Shown here piece after piece: positions 12,073 to 24,000 of a stretch of 64,000 nt of DNA (its first letter is position 1; each line of letters starts with the position of its first letter). The notes beneath the pieces were generated by a model. That model saw only the letters and a program-made list of their open reading frames with translations. It had not been told where the DNA came from and ran no database searches. The stretch is from contig JANCRA010000017.1 of NCBI GenBank assembly GCA_024362935.1, forward strand, positions 17,635,001 through 17,699,000, written 5' to 3'. This DNA is from Setophaga petechia (taxonomy: Eukaryota; Chordata; Aves; Passeriformes; Parulidae). A program made the translations under genes and the position numbers.

Positions 12073-15000
12073 GTGCAGCTCCCAGGGCCCTTCTGCCCCA
12101 AATTCCCAAAATGCTGCCTCAATTTACAACTCCCAGGGCCCCTTCTGCCCCAAATTCCCAAAGTGCTGCCTCAATTTACAGCTCCCAGGCTCCTTCTGCC
12201 CCAAATTGCCAAAATGCTGCCTCAATTTACAGCTCCCAGGCTCCTTTCTGCCCCAAATTCCCAAAGTGCTGCCTCAATTTACAGCTCCCAGGGCCCCTTC
12301 TGCCCCAAATTCCCAAAGTGCTGCCTCAATTTACAGCTCCCAGGCTCCTTTCTGCCCCAAATTCCCAAAATGCTGTCTCAAGTTATGAATAGTTGGTTGT
12401 GAATGGAGAGTTGCTCCAATTAGGATCCAGCTAATCATGTGATCAACGTTTCATGTCTGTTATTCTGAACACAATGAAATTTAAATGCAAACTGCTGGCA
12501 CTGTCCACCTTCTCTTCTTGCTGCTGTCAAACCACAGCAAGATCAGCAAAGAAAATCTGCCCAGATAAGCACTCTGGGAGAAAATTAGATTACTAATTAC
12601 TCTTTTAACTCCACTGCTCACTGCTGCAAGATTTGACTCCTATGCTAATTGTTTCCGTTGTACACACAGTTCATAACATAATAAAGCTGGATTTTCTGCC
12701 TGGTACTGAGATGTTGAGGTAATTTGCTGTCCTGCTGATGCCTGGTGAAGGCTGCCCTAGAACAGGGGCTTGAGGGAGTTCAAGAATAAAGTAGAGATTT
12801 ATTAAAAGGCCTCAATGGATCCACTTTGGGCAGCACAAGAGCCCAGCCAGGGCTGCACCCAAGATGAACCAAAATGGTCCCAAAATGCACGACCAGTCAC
12901 AAGGTCTGACACTTTTATAGGTTTTGCATATTGGAGATAATTGTCTAATTATAGTTTTAGGTTATGTTCCCCATACTTGTTTTTCTCTCTCCAGCCCACG
13001 TTGTTTGTGCTCTTGGGCTGAGATTTGGATCATTTGTCCTTGGTCCCAGCTGGAGCAGGAATTATTTTGTCTCCCTGCTCTGTGCGCAGAGCTCACCATC
13101 CCCTCATATGAAGCTCAGACCCACCCACTAAAGCAGCACAGAATGGGAAAAATATAAAATCTAAAACCCTGAGGCACCTGTGCTAACCCTGCCTCCCCTG
13201 CAGGCTGGTTCTCAGCGCAGTCTCGGATTACTTTGCTGCCATGTTCACCAACGACGTGAGGGAGGCCAAGCAGGAGGAGATCAAGATGGAGGGGGTGGAT
13301 CCCGAGGCGCTGAGGGCTCTGGTGCGCTACGCGTACACAGGTACCTGCCCCACAGCTGCTCCCAGAAATTTATTCATATTTTTGTTCTTTAATATATGAA
13401 TTTTCATACTAAAGTTACGTTTATATAAATTTATATATATTTTTGTTCTTTAATATATGAATTTTCATACTAAAGTTACATTTATATAAATTTATATATA
13501 TTTTTGTTCTTTAATATATGAATTTTCATACTAAAGTTACATTTATAGAAATTTATATATTTATTGTTCATTAATATATGAATTTTCATACTAAAGTTCT
13601 GTTTATAGACATTTATTTATATTTTTGTTCATTAATAGATGAATTTTAATACTAAAGCTCTGCTTATAGAAATTTATATATTTTTTTGTTCTTTAATATA
13701 TGAATTTCATACTAAATTTCTGTTTATAGACATTTATTTATATTTTTGTTCATTAATATATGAATTTTCATATAAAGTTCTGTTTATAGACATTTATTTA
13801 TATTTTTTATTAATATATGAATTTTCATACTAAAGCTCTGCTTATAGACATTTATACATATTTTTGTTCATTAATATATGAATTTCATACTAAATTTCTG
13901 TTTATAGAAATTGTTATATATTTTTGTTCATTAATAGAATAATTTTAATACTCTAGGTTGGAAAGGAGTTTAAAAAACACTCATCTGCAACCCCCACTCC
14001 TTTCACAAGACCAGGTTACTCAGAGCTCCATTTTGGGAAAGTTTTTTTCCCTAATCACAATTTTCTCTTTGGTTTTTTTACCATCCAGATCAGATCTACA
14101 GCTGTTAAAGTTCTAATAAAAGTGTCCCAATCATTGTATTCAAAATCCACCAAATCCTAAAAGTTAAAATATCTATTTAAAGAATCTTTCAGCCAGAAAG
14201 GAAAATGGATTTGTGAACCATTGGACATCTCAGAGAAAAGCCAAAGAGCGACAAGGTTTTAAATAACAAAAATACAAGGGAAATGACTTAAACTTAAACT
14301 TACTTTTTTTTTTTTGTCCTAAATTAAAACTGCCCAGGTATCCTGGAGTTAAAAGAAGACACCATAGAGAGTTTGCTGGCTGCTGCATGCCTGCTGCAGC
14401 TCTCCCAGGTCATCGAGGTGTGCTGCAATTTCCTCATGAAGCAGCTGCACCCCTCCAACTGCCTGGGGATCCGCTCCTTTGGGGACGCCCAGGGCTGCAC
14501 TGAGCTCCTCAAGGTGGCCCACACCTACACCATGGTAAGGTGAACAGCTGGCAGCTCTGCAGCCACCATTACACACAGAAATTTTCACTTCTGTTGCTCC
14601 CCACCTCAGAGTTTGGCCCTGTAGAAAGGCAGCCTCAGTGAAGTGAAATTTGCGGTGTGAGCGGTACCTGCTGCTGCCAAAAAATGTAATAGGGCTTTAA
14701 CATGGCTCATGTCTAGGGACAAACAGCAATGGGCCATCCTCGTGCCTTTGATTCCACACAAAGAAAATTCTAAAGCTGATTTTAAGGTGAGACACTCGTA
14801 AAACGAGTCAAAATAAAGAATGTATTGGGAAGATTTGGAATGCTAAAAAAGAAGCACGTCCCTGACTGGAACATAATCCTCCCCTGGCTCAAAGCAAGAA
14901 ATGAATATTCAGAGCATGGGAAACAGAGAAGTGAGATAACTTGCTATGAAACCAAATTGAGGGATAAATAAATATTCAGGGCAACAAGATGTGCCATCAC

Positions 15001-18000
15001 AGCTTCAAACACAACTGCTAGAGCTAAATAGATATAAAAAGAACTACTTGTTATGAGACCCATGGCAGCTTTCTGCTTGAAATATTAGGGGAGGATGTCA
15101 GAACCAGTGTAGAGGCTTCAAAATACTGAGATCTGTCCAGCAGGGCATTGTGCCTGTCCACCTGCTGGAGGAGGTGAGAGTGGCATGAGCAGATCCAGGG
15201 CACTGCTTGTGCTCCTCCCTGTCACAGCAAGGAATTCTCTGTTTAGCAGCAATTGCACCCTCTCTGCATTTCAAAGTTTGAAATGGGGCATTTAAAATAG
15301 AGGTTTGCTCAGCCTGTATAAAACAGTGCTGCCCTTGCTGCTGCAAACCTTTTTGTACTTATCCAAATTCAGAAAATCCCCCTCTACTGTTGCCTCATTC
15401 CTTCACAAGTGCGAGAACGTGGGGTTAAAATTGTGGTTCAGATTTCTGCAAAACTGAAATAAAATCATAGGGTTGGATTTATGATTTTATAACAGTTAGA
15501 GATGTTGAGACAACAAACAACAAAGAGATTATGACAATAATTTTTGATTATAGTTTTTTAACCGTTTGAATCCTCCAGTCTTTCCCAGGAGTTAAACCTT
15601 GATTATTTTTTGAAACCATGTGTCAAAAATTTGAGAGTTGAGTCATTAAGAACTTGCTAAAATGAAGGATCATGATGAGTCTGTGACACTCAGCAGCACT
15701 GGGCATAAGTTTTATATTATTTTCCTTGAAAACAGCTTCTAGAACCACCTCCTGTTCTGGCATGGAGCAGACTGAAAATGCTGTCCTGAAACAGGACCTG
15801 GACCACAAACCCACCCACCACATTTGCTTAGAAAGAGAAAAGGAAACTTACACCTCTGAAATAAAAATCTGTCTCAAACCCTTGCAGTGATATTACAAAA
15901 AGCCTTTGGAGAGCAGGAGATGATCAGAATGCTTAAACACATAAACATTGAGGAGGGGGATAAGTAAAACACTCAGGTTTGTTTCGTGTTGGTGAAAATG
16001 TGGAACTCAGGGGAAAGGCTAGAAATGTCCTGTAAATATGGAGCCCATTCCATTTTCAGATGTGCTGTAAACACCAGATCCATTCAATAAAACCAGACAC
16101 AATGGGGACCTTCCCCTGCAATATTTTGGCCACAGAGGCAGAGTATTAACAATTTCCTGCCTGGTATCTTTTTGTGCAGATAGAGCTCGTTGTGATAAAC
16201 AACTTGGGCTATATTTGTAACTAGAAGTGGACTGGCCTTCCTGTCCCTGCTTCTGAATGTCACAAATATTAAAGCAGGATATGCATAACAGACCAAAGTT
16301 GACATCTTTAATCAGTGATACTTCTGTACTTGCATCCTGGCTACACTTGAAAAGAGTTACAGAAAGTGAAGAAACTGCTGAAAACAAACAATAAAATATC
16401 AGTTACTAAAATTTCTTCAACTGTCCTACTTCAATCTGGTTCCTAAAGAAGATATATTAATTCTAGGTACAGAAATAGAAATTATATTTCAAATGCAGTC
16501 ATGAATTCTTACATGCATCTCTTTGCAAGTAACATAATCCCCTCACTCTCTTAATCAAATTTCTTTTTTCTTTTGGAATTTGATAGGGAATGGGATAATA
16601 TATATATTTATATCCTATATGTATATTGATATCAACTCTGATATTGTTGTAACTCAATTGTACAATATTTTTTTAATGAAAAATAATTCTATTAAAGACT
16701 TGAGGTATTTAACACATGTGGTCACTTCTGGAGTTGGGGAGTTTGATCAGAGCAGTAGCTAAAATGATGATAACCCTTTACTGGGATTTGTCCAACTTTG
16801 TATTGCCCAAAAGAAATGAGCTGGATTTCCTTTGCTGGATTTTCTTGCCCCAAGAGCACGGTCACAGAGCCAACAGCTGGCACAGCTTGCTGCAAAAGGA
16901 TTGGAAGGTTTTGGTTTATTTGGCTCAAAACCTTTGAATGTGCAACAGAAGGGACACATTTTATTTGAGTGCCCACTTGGCACTTCTAAAATGCACATTT
17001 TATCTTCAAATAGTATTTCTATCAAGCCACAGAGCTAAGATCACACTGACGAACAAAAGTGCCAGTGGCAAATCCCTAAGCCAGGACAAAGACATCTGCA
17101 GCATGGTGGTGTGAAGATGAGCACTATTCCTCAGTTCTGCAAGAGCAGGGCAGCAAAAAACAACCAAAATCTCCCTTAAAAATCTATCAAAAATTCCCTA
17201 CCAAAATCTCCCCTAAATGGTAGAAGGACATCCAGTGATCTTTAGAAAATCCACAGCACCTCCCTAAATAAAACATTCACAAAGCCTCCATTATCTAAAA
17301 GAAAATCTATTTCTACCTGTGAAAATCACCAGTGCATTGAAATCTTCTTTTATTTTTAGGAGCACTTCATAGAAGTAATAAAAAACCAGGAATTTCTTTT
17401 GCTCCCAGCTAATGAAATCGCCAAGCTCTTGTCTAGCGACGACATCAACGTGCCGGACGAGGAGGCCATTTTCCAGGCCCTGATGATGTGGGTGAGGCAC
17501 GACCTGCAAACCCGCCAGCAGGACCTGGGCATGCTCCTCTCCTACATCCGACTGCCCCTGCTGCCCCCCCAGGTGGGAACACGAGTGTCGGGTTCAGGAC
17601 ATCCCTCTGGCTGTCCTGAGCAGCCCAGACCCTGCCGGGGGGCTCAGAGACCCTGGCACAGAGCCCAAAATGCCTCTGTGAGTTTGATTATGGCCCGTGG
17701 AGCAAATAGCAACCTTCTATGAAAATCAGCAAGCCACAAGAGTTTAAGTAGAATATTAGTGAAATTATCACAGGGTGAATTATGTATTTTAGGATTACTG
17801 TGCAGGGGGGTTATATCCCTGTACAGGGGGGTTATGGAGACAAGATGGAGGAATCGGGGCGTGCCTCGTGCTTCTTCTTTCTTCTTCTTGTCTTCCATCT
17901 TCTGTAGTGATGTTGGCACTTACTTATTGGTTTAGAGTAGAAGCTCACTGTCTAACATAGGTGATGGGTATTGGGGAGTAATTGTAAATATTGTACACGT

Positions 18001-21000
18001 AGTTTGCACTATAAAGACATAACACCACCCCAGAGGCAGGCAGAGTGCCTGTGACTGTCCTGCTGAGCTGACCTCGGCAGGGCAGGAGAAAATTTTTTAT
18101 AGATAAGATAGAATAAACAACGTTAAGACCGAGAAATGAAGAGCCCTGACTCCTTCTTTAAGCGCCAGGCTGGGAAAAGAGACTTTGGAATTCTTCTCGG
18201 GGTCACTCTGACAAACAAATGATCTTGACACACGAGGGGTTAACAGGGAACTGTGCCAGCTGGAGTGCCCGTCCTGGGCATCCTGCAGGCACAGGGGAGA
18301 GATCTGTGGCAAGGTTCTGGTTGGGACTGGAGATTTTTGGTGCTTTTCCACCCTTTTTATTTTTTTTTAATGATAAACTATATATCTTCTTTGTTTTTAA
18401 ACATAGATGAAAAGAAATCCCCCAGTGCCAGTGTAATTGCCAGGCTCAGAATTACCTCTAAAAAATGCCAGTCTGTTCCAAAAGCCAAGTGTTCCAATGC
18501 TGGGTTGTAATAGCTCCCCTCTAACAGCACAGCAATTTAGATAACATGCAAAGATATTTCTTCAGATTTATCAAACTGCAGGGCAGATAAGCCACAATGC
18601 TTCTTTCTTTATTGGCATAAAAAGCAGACAATTATAAAAGGGCCTAAATGACTGCTGACAATTCTGAGCACTGACATTACTGGTCCCTTAATTCTGAAAG
18701 ACACAATTCATCCATCAAGCTCCAGAGCTGGACATTCTGTTTTACAGAAAGGTGACACTGCTGTGTCTGTGTCATAGAGGAATATTTATATTTCCTCAAA
18801 ACTTCATATAGAATATTGAGACTGTCAGTCAGGACACTTTATGACTCTGCATGACTGATGCTGCAAATATTCTACCTTCAATAACATATAAAACTACCAT
18901 GAACACCTTATTTTAAATATATTTAGTGCCTTCTAATACTTACAGAGATGTCCAGTAATCTGTGGTAGATTTATTTACTCACATGAAAAGTTTTGTATAG
19001 AGAGTGCAGTACTACAAATTTCTGATTTGAACCTTTTTTAAAAGTTAAAAGAAAGAGGTAGGAAAAAACTAATCAAAGCCATCACACTAATAGACTTTTC
19101 CCTTCCACCTTTATACAGTTTTGCTTGCATTAAATCAGAGTTCCCAGCTAAGCACAAGTGAGTGATGAGCTCAAAATGAGCATTTGTAGCTACAAATACC
19201 TCAATTACTCAAGTACATGCAATTTAATGATTTAGCTGTATATCAAGATGCTTTTCCTCCCTCATTTCTTAGCTCCTGGCTGATCTAGAAAACAGCCCAA
19301 TGTTTGCAGACGACCTTGAGTGCCAGAAGCTCCTGATGGAGGCCATGAAGTACCACCTGCTGCCAGAGAGACGCTCCATGATGCAGAGCCCCCGCACCAA
19401 GCCCAGGAAATCCACAGTGGGTGCCCTGTATGCTGTGGGAGGCATGGATGCCACCAAAGGTAAGCCCACACGTTGATTTGGTTGGATTAATTCATTGTAT
19501 TGCAGACACCCAGGGAATATATGACATTTAGTGTAATATTTCCCATAGGGAAATGTCAGTTTAGGGGTAAAAAAGAAGAAAAAGCAAATTACAGAACAGA
19601 ATCCTTTGTGTTAGAAGTGCTTTCTTGCAAGAATCATATTTGTAAACAATACACTTAGGTGCAGACTAAACAAGTTTGAGTAATATGGTGATTTTTAAAA
19701 TGAAACTTAGTATGAATTTTTGCAAAAAATAGTTGAATTTAGAAATCTGAATGAAAAATAAATATTTAAAATATTTCAAGATTTGCTTAATATTGAACCT
19801 TGTGGTCAGTATTCTGACAAAGTAAGAAAGCTAAGATTTCAGAGAAGCAGGAAAATAAAACCAAAAAGCATCACTGAACTAGAGAGAACTCCTACCTAAT
19901 GCTTATAAATCCTTATTAGAACATTCCAGGTGCAAAGATTTGTATTTTTCATGAACACAGCTTTTCTTCAGGACTTCAAACACAGGGTTGTTTTTTTTTT
20001 TCCAGATTTGTAGTCGAAAGTTAATTATTATAAATATATTCCAGTTCCTTTTATTTGATTTTCACAACTGCAATCAGGTTACAGCTTTAAACATTGCACT
20101 ATTCTATTTAGGAAGCAGAATATTAAATCATTTTCTGCAGGAACCTCAACTTCAAACCCACAGCTTGGAGCCAGAGAACTCTAATTAGTTTAAAGTCTAG
20201 CGACTTGCAGCACAGAATTACTTTTAGCTGTGTGAGTTCACTTTTAATAGAATCACAAAGAAGATAATCCATTTCATGGTTTACAAAAAGCTGCTGACAA
20301 CTGATTTTTCCCCACATGAGAGACCTTGCAGAGCTGCCTCCCTATCTCTGTGCAATCAAATCAGGTGCAGAATGCACATTCATCCCCTGCACAACATGAA
20401 AACACTCATTCCTAGCACAATTTAGCAAATTGGAGTTAATCTGGTGCAATTAAGCAGATTCATTAGCGATACTGAGTATTTATGAATTATATCAGACAAC
20501 CAGGTAATCTTTAAAGTATCTTCCCCTAAAATAAGAGCACAATTTTCCAATCATTCTTTCCTAGTAAAGGTTATGCAAAGAAAGGGTCACTTCAGCCAAC
20601 ATCTGCACTTCCTCTTGGTGCCTCTCTCACTTCTTACCTTGGAGCAAAGCCAATTGTTTGAACTTTTGCCTTTTGATGGGTAAGAAGAGCAGCACTTCTG
20701 CTCCTCCTGCTGCCCTCCACAGCTCTGACTCAGATTTGGAGCCTGGGCTGGGTTGGGAGATAAAGGAACAGCAGAAAGAGTTGAGGATGCTCTGGAGGAA
20801 CAGCTCTGAGCAGGGAACATCTCCCACCCCTGGCAGTAACACGCTCCTGTGATGGAGACAGACACCAGGCAACGCCAGCTCTGCCTTTGTGCTTATCTCA
20901 GGTGGGATACCGAGACAAATCTCAAATTCCAATGATCAAAAGAAGATCAAAGAGGTGCTTTTGGGCTGGAATTTTGAAAAATGGGAATGTGCCTAAACCA

Positions 21001-24000
21001 CGTTAGGTTTTGTGGCTTTCAAATCTTGGAGCTTCTGTAAAAATTACAGCCCACAGGGTATGGCTGAACGCACTCAAACCTGACTGCATTTCCCTGTGTT
21101 TTAGTTAGTGTGAGAGATTTCCTTTGAAGTGGAGAACTTTGGGGCACTCACGTATTAGCATAGAATAAATGAGAAAGAATCAAAGCAAAGAGCAGCAAAC
21201 AGAATAACAAGATGGAAAGAACAGGCAAAGAAACCCAGCTGCTCTGAATAAAGGGGAGAAAGCAGAATTTCTGCCTTTTATTGCAGATGGAGCAGGTTTC
21301 TTTCCCAACCTAGGCATGTGGAAAAACATAGAGATAAGAGAAAAGACAGCATGAGATAAACTCTTATTTCACTGAGTTTCTGGAGTACATCAGGTGATCT
21401 CTAACAGATCCCTAAACCAAATCCTACCTTTCTTTTCTGCTTTATTGCATGGTTGTTTTCTTGTTGTAAAAGTAATTTCTTAGCCACAAAGTGCCTGTTG
21501 TTATCTCCCAAACACCACTTGTCTGGTCTCAAATCCCAGTCAAGGAACAAGAAATCAGCTGTGTTTCCCTCACCTGGTTGCCTTTGACTGAGCAGAATTT
21601 GAGCCCCAGGGTGCAGTGGCAATTCTGCCTGGGATGTTACTGAGCCGTGGCCTGGCTGTGCTCAGCAGCTCTCAGAGGAGCAATTGTGGCTCCTGAGCAG
21701 TGATGAGAGCCCAGAAGTGTCAGGCTGAATGGCAGACAGCTCCTGCCTTCGGAAGGGTTTCAGTAAAATGTTAGTGCAGGTCCAGTGACCTGACAGAAAT
21801 GGAAAATGTGTCTGATGTGCTAGAGCAGCCAAGCAGCTCCTGCAGGGCTGCTGCACAGGTGAGCCTCAGGGATGATACCTGTGGGAAGCAGGTGTGCACT
21901 CACACACAGCCCTGCCTCCTGCCTGACTCCATCCTGAAAGGGAAAACACCCACAGGATTCCTGAGGATGCTTGTCCAGTTCCTCAGACAGACACATAGAG
22001 TCTGGTTTTAATATCACTAATGCTTCAGGCACTATCAGGTTAAACAGCAGATTGTTGTGAGGCATTGTATTCATAAGGAATATAAAGAAACCCCAAAACA
22101 AAGCCACAAACCCCCTGCTCTCATGGTATTTCAGCAACAGATTTAACTCACCTCCAAAATTTGCAGGGCTACAAAAATTGCCATATTGTAAATGCTTGGG
22201 CACCCCCAAAAAAGGCAGGAATGATGAGGAGGACTCCATGTTCTCAGAAGGCTAATTTATTACTTTATTCTACTATATTATATTAAAGAATACTATACTA
22301 TACTATAGAATACAGAAAAGATACTTACTGAATGTTAAAGGGATAATAATAAAAACTTCTGACTCTCTCCAGAGTCCTGACACAGGTTTGCCCTGCCTGG
22401 CCAAAGAGTGACAACAACTCATACCAGAATCCAATGAAACAATCTCCAAATATGTTCCACATGAGAACAACACAGGAGAAGCAAATGAGATGAGAGTTGT
22501 TTTCCTTTTCTGTGAGGTCTCCCTCACTACCTTTCAGCTTCCCAGGAGAAAAATCCTGGGCAAAGGAATTTTTCCAGAGAATGTGAATGCCACACTGCCA
22601 CAATTTAATTCTCCATTTCTTGCCACCAGCATATTCTCCTAGACTTGCCAACCACGCATGCAATTAATGCAGCATTCTCACTGGGTTCACACGAGAACTG
22701 AAATTCACAGCAAAACCTCACACACAAAATTTCAATATTTTACAATTTACTCACGTTTTGAGCTGGCTGCTGGTGGCTGGGCGCTGCTCCCTAAGGCTGT
22801 CTCTGCTTGTCACAGGCACCACCACCATTGAGAAATACGACCTGAGGACCAACAGCTGGATCCAGATTGGGACCATGAACGGGCGGCGGCTGCAGTTTGG
22901 GGTGGCCGTGATTGACAACAAGCTCTACATCGTGGGGGGCAGGGATGGGCTCAAAACCTCCAACATCGTCGAGTGCTTCAACCCTGTCACCAAGGCCTGG
23001 ACCGTGATGCCCCCCATGTCCACGCACAGGCACGGCCTGGGTAAGAGGGGCTCTGCCTCTGCAAACCCCCAGCCCGCACACAGGGGTTCCATCCACTCCA
23101 GCACTGCTGAGGAAACTTCTAACAGTGTGCAGAGACACCCAGCAATATTTGTAGGGGATGTTTTTCAAAGAGAGATTTGCCCATTGCCATGATTTTATGG
23201 TTTTATTAGTATCCACCTAACCAGTGCTGGTGTTCCAGAGTTAATTTTGCTGGTAGGAAATTCCAAAATATAAACTACAGTGAAAATAATCAACTTTTCA
23301 CATGATTTAATGATCAAGGGATACGTTTGCAACACAGTAACAACCTGATTTTATTAATGATTTTTTTATAATTTATAAATTAAGCCCAGAGATATCAACC
23401 ACCTCTCTAACTCAGATCAGGGCATTACCCACACTGAAGAAAACCACGTATGGAAATAAGTACAACTTCACCAGTTCTAATGTTGTAATTACAAGTTTTA
23501 CAGAGCTCTGCTGTGGCTTAGTATCTGTGAGTTTTTTACTGCAAAATAATCCTCAATATTATTCACACTGAAGGAATAATATGAATATGAAATCTAGAAT
23601 TTATTTCCAGAACTATAAAAAATAAGGCTAAGTTTACAGATGAGTAGACTGTAACAGAGGGAATATGATGATTTCTGAAAAATTTGTATATCCCAGGCTG
23701 GTGAAAAAGCTGGCTTCTCTTAAGTTACAGAAACAGGTATTGCTTGAAATCATCAGTAAGTTCAAATGTCATGGAATATTTCTATTTTTATGGATAATAG
23801 AGGACAATTGATCTAGAATTATTTGGCAAAACAATGTGCCCTATTTCACCTTCTCCACTGCTTGACAGAGAAAGGGTCATGTAGGGTTCTTACCAGCTAG
23901 AGCACCAAATTTATGAAACCAAATACTAGTAGGTGGCAAAGGGGAAGAACACCAAACAGATGAAATAATTTGCACTGAAATATTTATAATTCCTGACTGC

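Larger units (their letters stand above)
12073..13203 (+). other. KLHL4 intron 2
   Basis: This 1.1-kb intron is mostly repeat. A 52-bp minisatellite (12078-12385) begins at the donor, and an antisense LTR (about 12740-13175) ends close to the acceptor. The middle (12390-12735) has no recognised feature. Confidence 0.85.
13341..14337 (+). other. KLHL4 intron 3
   Basis: The intron consists of a 61-bp AT-rich tandem array (13360-13945), a CR1 fragment (13950-14035) and about 300 unremarkable bases ending in the T-rich tract and acceptor of exon 4. Confidence 0.85.

Noticed and set aside
11940..12402. Overlapping plus-strand frames with Pro/Cys/Leu repeats after exon 2
   Set aside because: Repeat unit translation in three frames. 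Only the part up to 12072 is supported coding sequence; the rest is intron by the conserved splice to exon 3.
13639..13833. Tyr/Phe/Ile repeat frame resembling a membrane peptide
   Set aside because: A product of the 61-bp AT-rich array in intron 3.
22325..22663. Minus-strand 112-codon frame, with a similar frame at 28797-28994 on the plus strand, suggesting a conserved small protein
   Set aside because: The similarity comes from both being copies of the same LTR. Known LTRs of this size do not encode protein, and the frames differ by indels.
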